Shown here: positions 54,682 through 64,000 of the stretch, piece by piece
How positions within the stretch are numbered: the first letter of the stretch is position 1
Layout of the letters: the number at the start of each line of letters is the position of its first letter
NCBI GenBank assembly: GCA_023091665.1
Contig: JALJCQ010000023.1
Span: 1,302,001 to 1,366,000, forward strand
Direction of reading: 5' to 3'
Length of the DNA stretch: 64,000 nucleotides
Source of the DNA: Pythium myriotylum
Lineage: Eukaryota; Oomycota; Peronosporomycetes; Pythiales; Pythiaceae
Notes under the pieces: model-generated
The model's input: only the letters and a program-made list of their open reading frames with translations
What the model was told of the DNA's origin: nothing
Database searches by the model: none
Program-made: the position numbers and the translations under genes

Positions 54682-57600
54682 ATGGGGACGCCTCCGCCCA
54701 CCCCCGTGGACACAGGCCCACCGCCTGAACGTGGTGAAGGATCTGCGTCGGCAAAGGTTCCCGATGACCTCGCATCCTCCATCCCGCCCCCAACGCCCCC
54801 GCCGACTCTCAGCGATGAGCCCAGCAGTCAGGCATCGATTGAGCCATCCTCTCCAAGCCTCGACCCCTCGGACCCACCCACCGCCAGTGCCAACCCCATC
54901 GACTCTTTGACGATCATGTCGGACTCGGTTGAACCGGTGCTGACCAACGCAGCGACCCCCCTCTCGAAAGTCTTCGAGGAAGACGGAGACGCTGTGATGG
55001 AAGGCAAGACGCACGATTCGCCCAAAGCACCGTTCACAAGCGCGCTCCAGGCCGCTGCAGCAACAGCGCACCTCGAGTCCCCCCCCGCAGTCGCCCTCGG
55101 CACGACCGCAAGCGGCGCCATTGCACTCCCGGCCAGCCCCTCCGCGACCGACGGGTGCACGGCGTAGTCAACAACCACGACAACCCCAACCGCGACCGCC
55201 TCGTCAGCAGATCAGCAAACCCACGTCGTCGAACGACAACGGAGTCTGGTCCAAAAACGGGGCAACCCGACTGCGCTCCCTTCTGAGCGGCGCGGCCTCT
55301 GCACCTTCTAGTTCCCTCGACGCTGGCCAACGAGCGCCCCCGCCTGATCCGGCTCTTTTCGAGGACTTGGAGTGTGTGATGAAACCTGCGAGCCTCCGCG
55401 AAGATGGTGATCAACGCCGAATGACCAAGCAAGAAGCGGCGGTCTTATATAAGATTCTGGCGAAGCTCCTTGATGTGGCGAAGCTCCCTCAGTTCCTGCT
55501 TGAAACGCATACGAGCGCGGAACGTGACGTCCTCGAGGATTTCCATCGGGACCATCTCGGGTGGCTTCTTTACCTCCTCCTTCCCCCAGGCATCAAGATC
55601 CCTGAAGTCAACGCCAAGTACACCCTTATTCACATGCTCCTCCTGGCATGTGGAGACGACCCTGCTGCCAAGGCCGTCATTGAGCATCTGTGTCTCGACG
55701 TGTACTCGATCCGCTGCGAAGCTAAGTCTGGCATCGCCGTGTTCCGGTTCGTCAGGCGAGAAGTTCGTGACTTCTGGGCAGGCCGCGTATTAAAGTTCGG
55801 ACGCGGTACGGTCACGCTGCAGGCGACCGGCTCCCTCGCGACGGCGGTGCCTTGAGCAGGCAAGGATGAAGCTGCTCGCGGGCTCCTTTACCATGTCTTC
55901 CTGCGAGGGGACACCACGATCCGGCATGCTGAGCTGCGAGCTATCGTTACGGCGGTGGCGCACACCACAGCGTACCATGTTGAATATGTCGAGTCGATCG
56001 GTATCCGGGACCTCTCTGGCCCGCGCTGGAAGGTCTCTTTCAACCAAATCACGTACCCGAAAGCTTTCGAAGGAGTGCGCAGACTTTTGGTTCAGCTGAA
56101 TGGTCGCAACCTTCATCACCCGAGGATTTCGAACAGGGTCCCGTGTGATAAATGCCTGAGTGTCCGCCACCCCACAAAGGATTGCAAGAACACTCGCGTT
56201 AGCGAGTCTCTTGTTCGTCACACCCGAGAGATGACCGTCACGACAGGACCAGGCCTCCCCAAGTGGACGGCGACTTCGTCGCCCCAGCACTGCAACGAGC
56301 AGCTCGCCCACTTGAGGCGAGTTGCGGCCCCGGCTCTCGAAGCTCGTTTCAAGGCTGAGGATGAAGATCGCCATGCGGAAACTCGACGCCAGGCCAAGCT
56401 TGCCGCTGACGCGGCTGCTCGTGAGGCAGCGGCAGAAGCACGATTGCAGCAAGCTGCCAAGGACCATCTTGTCCAAGACACTCTTCGACGAGAAAAGGAG
56501 CGCGCCCGTGCGGCCCACAAGAAAGTGACGGCGCAGCTGCGCGCCCTCCACAAGCGCATCGAGGATCTTCGACTGCACCAAGGCGCCGAGGCGCCCTCGA
56601 CCGCCGTTGCTTTGACGTCGACCAGCCCAACGGAGGCTCACCGCACGGCTCCCACGAGTTCCCCGCTGGACTCATCTGAAGAAGCGGACACGGGTGCTGC
56701 GGCCCCGCTACCTCCCTCGGAACTGTCTGGCTCGCAGGCACCACCTGCTCAGCCGCCCAAGCCACCGTCGGATACAGAAATCAAGGAGTGTCCTGTGCCC
56801 TCGGCTGTACTGACGAAGCCTGACCCGGAGCCTAACCAATCTGAGTCATCGGATTCGTCGCCTTCCTTCCAGCTCCTCCAGGTTGTGCCAGCGCGCCCGA
56901 GACCAGGCAAGCGCGCAGCGCCGGCTTCTCCTCCGAGAGTGGACGGCTCCTATCACATGGCCAAATGGCAGCAGCTCGGCGACGTCGACGCCAACTACGT
57001 TGATACCGGCTCACTACCCGTCGCTGTCGAGAAATTAGAGGAACCGGTGGACGATACCCGCCGGCAACCCAAGCAGCTGGGTTTGCTCGCATTCTATGCT
57101 CCCCAGTCCAGAGCTGAGGCCCATGCACAACTCGAGCGTGACCTGCAGGCACGCCCAGTGCCTCAACCTGCTGAGCTGGCGGAGGAGTACCCCAGTCCCC
57201 GTCTCGATGCTCTGCTTGATGAACTACGTTCGCCGTCCACGGTCGCGACGTGGCTCGCAGCACTTGGTGCCAGGAGTGTGAATGTCCCAGGAACTGGAGG
57301 CTGTCTATACTTCGCGATTCACGGCTGCCGTACTCGTCGGGTAAGGGGAGATGTGATGAGGACGCTGCCCTCGCACGTGAAGGAGAGCTCCTTTTACAAG
57401 ACCAACGTATGTGCGGCCTACCTCGAATACCTTGAACACATGGCGTCGGATGGAACCCTGGCTCTGGCGGACCTCAATCGGCGATACTATGGACTAGGTC
57501 CACCGGCAGATCGTACCGCGGCCCTCAAAGCCATCAAGGCCTTTATTGCTGGGATTCAATCCGCCAACATCTGTAAGATGACTCTCCAACAGTGGGGAGG

Positions 57601-58696
57601 CGATGAAGAACTCTTCGCGTTGGTGTGGTATGTTCGCGAGCCGGTCTTCGTCATTACGGAAACCAAGGATCAGTCGACTTCTGTCAGGATCCTACGATTG
57701 GTCCGACCTGACCCGTCTGGCCCGGAACACATCCACGAACAGGTTCCTGACGCGTCCGAGGCGTACGCGATCCTACGAACTTTGCTCCGCCATCGAGTGA
57801 TTCCCACCGTGTTGCTACACGTGACGTTGCCCTCCGGCCAGGGTCAGTTCAAGTCGATCCGCTTCAACGAGCGTATCTACAGCGAGTGGCACAAAGGAGA
57901 CCCCGACGGCACTCGTGGACTGATGAGAGAGCCACTCCAAGCCGCCTTGACGTCACTAGGGTGGTATGCACCGCCGATGGATGCCACGGGCATCCCGTTG
58001 CATGCAGTCGGGCCAGTATATCGGGACTCGCGCAGCGACTCGACGTACTCGCCCTCTGACCCACCAACCCCAAGCCATTCGGCACAAGAGCCCATGCCGT
58101 ATGTGGCTCCTCATACTCTCTTTTAGCTCTACAGGTGCCTCAACCCCCGCAGACGCCGGCGCAGTGCGCTGGCTGCGGCGTGGGAACAAGCTGAGTATCA
58201 CAATCTGGTCGCCTATCGAGACTGGGACTCTGCTCAAGCGGACCCGGCAACGCGCTCTGAGGCGGACACGGTTGAAGCGGGCTGTCAATTCTGGAGCAGA
58301 TCGCCAGACTCGCTCCTGGCCCTCCTCCGTGCTTTGCCCTACCCTGAAGTAGCCATGGCGTTGATGTCGCCGGCCACGCTCTCTCGACTCGGGTCAGAAC
58401 TCCTCCACCGCAACGGCTGCCCAGCGACTCCAAGCTTCCTCCGCGGTGACTCACAGGACCAAGTTGATCGTGAGTGGGCCCGGCTGGCGGCAGTCGCCAC
58501 CGTCGTCAGCACCGCAGAAAGTGATGACTCGGCGCCGATCCGTTGGCTCCTCGATCACCCGTCCGACGCTCGTGAGGCCCTGCATGCCTTGCGACTGCAC
58601 GACTGGAACATGGTTGCACGCGTTGTTCAAGCCTGCGACCAAGCAGAACTGTCCCGCGCTCCTGCACAGCCGCAGGAGCGCGGCAGGCAGTTATAA
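54682..58696 (+). pseudogene. LINE ORF1-like polyprotein with zinc knuckle and OTU-like protease domain
   Basis: Pro/Ser-rich start (54682-55167), then a shift to the frame that stays open from 55121 to 58696 apart from TGA at 55853 and TAG at 58124. Homologous-looking protein continues on both sides of each stop. Features in order: an RNA-binding-like helical region (55380-55850), a short zinc-knuckle-like CDKCLSVRHPTKDC (56141-56182), a coiled coil rich in Ala/Arg (56290-56580), a low-complexity linker, then an OTU-like domain beginning NVPGTGGCLYFAIHG. Its putative nucleophile is the Cys codon at 57302. The expected C-terminal HY is replaced by QF in GQGQFKSI, so activity is doubtful even before the stops. 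Some non-LTR elements are known to carry OTU proteases; the role is unclear. Confidence 0.7.
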
Positions 58697-58725
58697 CCCA
58701 CCGGTGTCAGGCTGCCGCGCGAGAT

Positions 58726-60847
58726 GTGTCACTCGCTGCGGTTGGCCATGTGGACGGGGCGTCGACGCCCCTCCACAACTCTGACACTGGCAGGTGGCAG
58801 ACTCGTGTAGCCCTCACTCCCGTCACGACCCTCGACCGACCTCGGACCTCCCGACGCAGCGATGATCGTCAACGGGACCCACGGCCGGCCACCCACCTGC
58901 ACCTCCTCACCCAGAACGTCCAAGGCATGGCCAAGGACATCCAGTCACTCAGCTCATGGTTGGACTCCTTCCGACGAAGACGCTCCGGGCTTTCCCTAGA
59001 TGTTGTGCTTCTGCAAGAGACTCGTGCTGTTCCCAAATGGAGCCGGATGCTTGAGCACCTCTGGCTTCGATCTTGGGGGTACTCTCCCCATCAGACGGAG
59101 TTGGTGATGTCGTATTGGCCACCGGTTTCCACGGCAGCGGCGGGCGTAACACTCCTTCTCCCCCCCCCCCACTCTGCTCTGCAAAATGTCTCCCCGTGGA
59201 GACAGGATTCCTGGTCCGCGCACTTTGTCGCTGTCACCGGCACTGTCGCCGGCGAGACAGTCACTATCGTCAATGTCTATGGGCCAGTTCATCGACCCAC
59301 ACGAGAAGCCTTTTTTTTTTCGATCTTGCCAATGGCCAGGCCCCACCTGGTCTTGTGCTTTTGGGTGGTGATTTCAACTGCACACTGGACCTGGAACTGG
59401 ACTGAAGCCACTTGGCAGTCTCATCCCATTTCTCGCCGGCTCTCGTCGCCCTCCTCCAAGCTTGGAATGTTGTGGACACGGTCGCTCCTGATATGCTCAA
59501 CGCCACGTCCTCAACTGATGTGCGCCGATTCCACTCCGAGTACCACACTTACTCGTATTGCGTCTCAGATGGTGGATTGGCGTCGGCCCGGCTGGATCGT
59601 TGGTATATCTCGGCTCCTCACCTTCCTCGAGTGCATCAGGTAACCACCGAAGCCCCGTATCAACGGTCTGACCATGACTCTGTTCGTCTCCAGATTCGTC
59701 CATCGCTGGAAGGCCCACGCTCCATGGGTCGTCGCCAACAGAGTCTACGGTTTCCCCTGCCCACCTGCGCAGCTACAAAGGTCCATGAGGTCGGAGATGC
59801 TCTACTGAGAGAGCGTGGGCGATCACTCGCGCGATTACCGGCCCCGGATGCAGCAGTCGGTTGGGACAAGCTCAAAGTTGCGATCCGACGCTCCAGTTTG
59901 CGGGAACGCAAAAACTGCCTGGCATCGGCGGCCCAAGCTCACCGTGACAAGATGAAAAAGCTTAGTCGGGCCCTGCGGGACATTGTTTTCTCACGAAAGA
60001 TCGTCGGCCTCCCAGCAGATGCCACTGTCTCGGACATCACACGAGGGATGTCTGCTCTTTCACTTGACCCGGCACGACGGTTCCAGTCTATTCGTCGAAA
60101 GCTAATTGCTATCCAGGCCAACGGGACGGCGAGACGGCAACTCCAGCGGATGGCATCGCACTCCGGCACCATGGCTGAGACGGCCTCGTCGCTCTTCCGA
60201 AGAATTAACCCTCGTCTGGGCCGCAAGCAAACAGCGCGGCTACCACCAGTGGACGGCCCACCTCAAGGCCCGGCCGATCGTGTCGCTGGAGACTGGACTC
60301 CGATCACCCAGCGCCCCCCCCCCCCCCCTGTGATCTTTACCTGCAGGATCTCTTCTTCGCGAGCTTGCCGCCACGGCGACCCGAGCCCCTACTCGCGGAC
60401 ATGGACGTGGATATCACGGAGGAGGAAGTCGCGGCTGCCATCCGCTCTTGCCCCCGCGGGAAAGCGTGCGGTCCCGACGGCTTGCCCAACGACTGGTACC
60501 GAGCGCATGCGGACGAACTAACTATTGTTCTGGCGCCTCTTTTCTCGCTGTGGTACCGTAGCGGTATCCTCCCTACCAGCTTCAAGTCAGCGTCTATCTT
60601 TTGCATTCCAAAAACGACGACCCCGACCAGCGGCCTGGACTTCCGTCCAATTGCTCTACTGAACACGGATTACAAGATCTATGCCAAGGTCCTTCTCAAT
60701 CGGATTCGCCGTCACGTTCCCCGGCTTGTCTCGACGACCCAGCACGGGTTTGTTCTCGGCCGCCAAGTGCATGACGCCATTGATATCTGGGCAGCACTGC
60801 AGAAGCGGGCACAAGACGGCGAGCTGGAACCGTCAGCACTCGCGGTC
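58726..60847 (+). pseudogene. LINE ORF2 remnant: APE endonuclease and partial reverse transcriptase
   Basis: The APE-type endonuclease is recognised by HLLTQNVQGM, VVLLQET, TIVNVYGP, GGDFNCTLD and RSDHDSV. The reverse-transcriptase N-terminal half has KACGPDGLPNDWYR, then FRPIALLNTDYKIYAKVLL, then STTQHGFVLGRQ. Lesions are a frameshift at a run of T near 59311-59321, TGA at 59403, and a frameshift at a run of C near 60314-60326. The frame ends at the LTR-element junction before the catalytic palm. The start codon of the ORF is unclear, since 58726 is not an ATG. Confidence 0.85.
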
Positions 60848-61657
60848 TGTGATGAAGCGACCCGGCGCCGTGGGCGACGGGGAGCATGCGAGGCGCCGCC
60901 GAGCGACTTAGGCAGTTTCAGGTAGTTGATTAAAGAGATTAGTCTCGGTCCGGATTGATATGCCGGACCGGTCCGGTTCACTTGAACCGGTCCGGATTCT
61001 CGGCGCCAGGTCCGGCTTTCGGACTTAGTGACGTGTCACAGTGATCTGAACCTTGTGACATTACCCATGTCACTATCGCGGATCATTCGCAAGGTAGTCT
61101 GTGACATTATCCATGTCACTATCGCGGGTCATTCGCAAGGTAGTCAGTCTAGAGCCAGTCTAGGACCCGGTTAAGTACGAGGGGCGACTTGCCTCACGTC
61201 CTACAATAATGGACTTTGGATTCTGCGGTCAAGTGCTCAAGTCGCTCGCCCTCCAAGCCAAGAAACCGGACCCCCTTCGGCATCCCAGACCCAGCAAGGT
61301 ACGTTTGCTCGTGTTAGGCCTGCGCGTAGTGGATTTGGCTCTGGCTCGGGTGTGCATTGGTGTGTTGAGTGCTTGATTGTGTGAGTCCGGAGCAAAACTC
61401 CCGAGACTTTGTCTAAAGGGACTTGGTCAACTCCAAGGCCCCAAAGACACTCCATATTAGTGTGTGTAGTAGTTGCTCTGGCGGGAAGCCGGAGCATTTC
61501 ATATTAAGGAAGGAGAGAGTGTGAGAGAAGTTGCGAGTATATTGATAATTGGTTGAGCGAAGCTCTCTAACTCATATATTATATTCACCCCCGATTTTCC
61601 TGTGCTTGTTGGTCTTCTTGTGATCGCTTCTGGACCGATCGAAGTGGCTCTTATTCA
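60848..61657 (+). mobile_element. Candidate 5' LTR of an LTR retrotransposon inserted in the LINE
   Basis: The LINE reading frame stops matching at TGTGATGAAGCGACCC (60848). The following ~810 bp is non-coding and contains two near-identical 46-bp tandem repeats (61054-61099 and 61100-61145, two mismatches) and an inverted CCGGTTCA/TGAACCGG word (60972-60989). The proposed end ...TTCA (61657) is followed within two bases by TGGCTTCCAAAGAGC, a possible primer-binding site. The 3' LTR would be outside the window, so boundaries are inference. Confidence 0.55.
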
Positions 61658-61879
61658 CTGGCTTCCAAAGAGCTGCGAAAGGGTACACAACGTGAGGGCG
61701 GAAAGCTAGCGAAAGCTTGAAGCCGATTTATTACTGTCTGAGTGCTAAGCCCGACGCTACCCCTTCGTCGGAGTTTAGCGAGAGTGGATTAGAAAGGTCG
61801 CTAGCTTGCTACATACGCAGGCTTTTGAACCCACTTCATCACAACTGGTGCGTATGCCAGGAGCCAGAGTATCTACTTC

Positions 61880-64000
61880 ATGCAGGCAGAAGCCCCCAAG
61901 GACGTTGACAAGCAACAGGAACCCGACTCCGGGTCGAAAACCGGAGTCATGGCCCACCAGCGCCAAGAAGCTGGCATGCGGCGCCAATCTGTGTTTGGCG
62001 CCAGCCGTCTGGGCCTCCCAGACGACTTTGAAGATGAAGTGAAGACTGAAGATGGTGAAGAATATTTCAGCGACCCCAAGACCAGCTCCACAACCGACAA
62101 GGCCGCCGTGATGCACGTCACCAGCCAACTGGAATCGGCAGGCGCGACGAAGAAAACCGGCAAAGGCGGGAAGAAGGGTGGTCAGCAGAAGCAGGGAAAG
62201 GCCAAGAAGTTCGCTGAGCCGGATTCGAAGGCCCGAGAGCCTGCGGGTGCAGATCCTCACCTGCACGATCAAGATAACGTGTATCCGCACGAAGATGGCA
62301 AATTACCGGCTCGCAGGTCGCGGGACGATTGGAAGCACGACGGCCCCCGCGACAATTACTACCAGTATGTGCAAGCACCCCCGGGGTGGTTGCCGCGTTA
62401 TCCGGCGCCTCCAGTCGACCCCCGGTATAGCCCGCATTATTTGCTCCCGGATTACCAGCATTACAACGTCGGAAGGAACTTTGTGCCTCACGATCCGCGC
62501 TACGAGCACCCGCCAGAGCGGCACGGAGCGCACGCCGCGCGAGAAGCCGGCGCTCGAGGTCGCGAGAAGGAACCCAAGGCGAAAGAGGTCAAGCCGAAGC
62601 CCAAGAACAAGAACGCGCCGGCGAACCGAGAAGGCAGTCGACGTAATCAAACCTCTCCGCGGACAGAGCAGCGGGTCGATAAGAAAACAGACCGGGCAGG
62701 TAAAGACAAGAGAGTCGCCGCGAAGGAGAATCCAGTTTCCCCAAGCCGAACCTCAGCTCCCGATGCCGCCGAGCTCAACATCCCAGGCCTTGACGCCTCC
62801 TCAGGAGGCAGCGACGTCATCGTTGGGCTGAGTCCAGAAGAGGCGAGATACGTGCAAAGCTGTTGGAGGCGGTGGTGTCAAGCCGAAAGCCGGGTTACTC
62901 CATCGACCAGCCAGTTACCGCATCCGTCGGACGAGCAACACATGCGATTCCAGGCGCTACTGCTGAAGACCTTCCGGGAAGAAGAGTTGTATCTGAGTGT
63001 GCTCGACCCGATACGCGTGGGTGGTCCGGTGAAATACGAGTCGCTATGTTTCACGGTGGACCGATCTCTCCTTAAGCGCAGCGAGTTGGTAGCGTTGGCC
63101 CAGACCGCGCTATATAACGCCGAATTTTCTGTGAAGAATGTCGTCCCGGCGGTTGAAAAGTTCGAAGAACCGTATGACGCGTGGTCAACGCCAAAACTCT
63201 ATGGCGAGGTCGCCAGAGTATTGCAAGCCGTCCAGAACGTCGTAGATTGGCTTCAGGATCTAGACGCGCAGCGGGCCAGACACCTGAAGTATCAAGCCGA
63301 CATCCGTGAAACGATGGCTTCGCACCGGCCCGCGACTCGCCACCCGGTCGATCCCTACGCAATGCGCCGCCCAGCGTCCCTTATTAGCTCATCGGCTGAA
63401 GTGTTGAGTGCAGCCTCGGTCGGTGCGACCACGTCAGATGACGGAGAGAGTGGTCCCCGGCCCGCTCGACAAGAAGATCAGCTAGTGAATTCAGTCATGG
63501 AGAAGCGATTCTTCCGCGAAGTCGGACTAGGCGCGCGACGCGGCGAGCCTGAGTTCACAGTCCGCCCAGTGCTGCCCCCGAGTCAGCCTCGCCCTCCGGC
63601 ATTTGACGATCCTATGCCTGATGCGCCCCTCTATGGCTCGAGTTATTCACGTGTTATCCCGCCAGGGCCTTCGATTGCACATCCACAGTCCGATCGAAGA
63701 ACTCCGACTCTTCCGCACTTTGGCCAAGATGCGTCGACGAGTGGGCCCCAGCATCCCCACGCAGCTGCCGGTCGTCCGTCGGCAAGTGTCTCCGGCTTAG
63801 TGCAGGGGCAGCAAGCTAGCGGTCGCGCGCGACCCGTTCAATCACCGCACGACGCAGCTCAGTCGCCAGTTGTTGTTTATCCGAGGCCGTTCGTGCCTGC
63901 GGGGTACTTGGACCCACTCACCGGTGAAGAATCTCTCGAAGACCGCAAACAGTTCATGGCCGACTACAAGTACATGGCGCGGACTGCCATGTGGACTGAC
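61880..64000 (+). CDS. Gag-like polyprotein of the LTR retrotransposon, 3'-incomplete
   Basis: Open without a stop for 707 codons from ATG 61880 to the window edge, and easily missed because it has no end here. N-terminal third: Lys/Gln-rich (KKTGKGGKKGGQQKQG) and Tyr/Pro-rich. Middle: a helical region (PEEARYVQSCWRRWCQAES, then ELVALAQTALYNAEF) that I do not recognise. End: RKQFMADYKYMARTAMWTD, reminiscent of the start of the capsid-like domain of Ty3/gypsy Gag proteins. Protease, RT and integrase would lie beyond 64000. The intact frame next to a heavily broken LINE shows that this insertion is much younger. An oomycete gypsy-type element is likely but unproven. Confidence 0.65.
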   Translation, partial: MQAEAPKDVDKQQEPDSGSKTGVMAHQRQEAGMRRQSVFGASRLGLPDDFEDEVKTEDGEEYFSDPKTSSTTDKAAVMHVTSQLESAGATKKTGKGGKKGGQQKQGKAKKFAEPDSKAREPAGADPHLHDQDNVYPHEDGKLPARRSRDDWKHDGPRDNYYQYVQAPPGWLPRYPAPPVDPRYSPHYLLPDYQHYNVGRNFVPHDPRYEHPPERHGAHAAREAGARGREKEPKAKEVKPKPKNKNAPANREGSRRNQTSPRTEQRVDKKTDRAGKDKRVAAKENPVSPSRTSAPDAAELNIPGLDASSGGSDVIVGLSPEEARYVQSCWRRWCQAESRVTPSTSQLPHPSDEQHMRFQALLLKTFREEELYLSVLDPIRVGGPVKYESLCFTVDRSLLKRSELVALAQTALYNAEFSVKNVVPAVEKFEEPYDAWSTPKLYGEVARVLQAVQNVVDWLQDLDAQRARHLKYQADIRETMASHRPATRHPVDPYAMRRPASLISSSAEVLSAASVGATTSDDGESGPRPARQEDQLVNSVMEKRFFREVGLGARRGEPEFTVRPVLPPSQPRPPAFDDPMPDAPLYGSSYSRVIPPGPSIAHPQSDRRTPTLPHFGQDASTSGPQHPHAAAGRPSASVSGLVQGQQASGRARPVQSPHDAAQSPVVVYPRPFVPAGYLDPLTGEESLEDRKQFMADYKYMARTAMWTD

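Larger units (their letters stand above)
54682..60847 (+). mobile_element. Decayed non-LTR retrotransposon (LINE) with APE endonuclease, RT and OTU-like domain
   Basis: ORF1-type region, then ORF2-type region, all on the plus strand and broken by stops and frameshifts. Cut off inside the reverse transcriptase by the LTR element at 60848, so the RT catalytic YxDD box, any RNase H and the 3' tail are absent. The 5' end is not defined. Component parts are described separately. Confidence 0.85.

Overview
The window reads as nuclear DNA of an oomycete, most likely a Phytophthora or downy-mildew relative. Genes are compact, with 0-3 introns of 57-82 bp. Several start sites carry the oomycete initiator (TCATTYYNCAWTTT type), best seen before both polyubiquitin genes. 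Centriole/flagellum genes fit a zoospore-forming organism, and the repeats include hAT-, LINE- and LTR-type elements. No species-specific marker is visible, so the genus is inference.

Layout. 0-13.8 kb is a dense conserved block: an ATRX/ARIP4-type SNF2 ATPase, a PX-like protein, a coiled-coil protein with RPxSAR motifs, POC5 (centriole), an 8-unit polyubiquitin gene and VPS53 (GARP tethering). 13.9-24.5 kb holds one giant multi-C2/EF-hand/SAM protein, divergent from VPS53. 22.4-32.5 kb is a near-perfect palindrome of about 10 kb (arms 22430-27385 and 27543-32498, 157-bp spacer). It duplicates the 3' end of the C2 gene and an aldo-keto reductase (AKR) gene, and a third AKR copy lies at 35.0 kb. 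32.5-35.0 kb is repeat-rich. 36.3-45.1 kb carries two CENP-B/pogo-like genes and one hAT-like gene that look like domesticated, catalytically dead transposases, with a 3-unit polyubiquitin gene and a secreted expansin-like gene between them. 45.5-49.3 kb is a decayed segmental duplication containing an intact small secreted cysteine-rich gene, its broken paralogue split by a hAT element, and retroelement RNase H debris. 49.2-54.1 kb holds a copper amine oxidase divergent from an APC transporter resembling ethanolamine permeases. 54.7-60.8 kb is a decayed non-LTR retrotransposon with an OTU-like domain, interrupted at 60848 by the 5' end of an LTR element whose Gag-like frame runs off the window.

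Functional links. POC5 and its RPxSAR neighbour may both serve basal bodies or cilia. The amine transporter and amine oxidase could form an uptake-plus-oxidation pair. The strongest structural signals are the palindrome, with a localised gene-conversion-like patch inside one AKR copy, and a 57-bp inverted duplication exactly at one end of a hAT insertion that has an 8-bp target duplication. Spliced models were built by hand from GT-AG sites and frame continuity; no transcript evidence was available.
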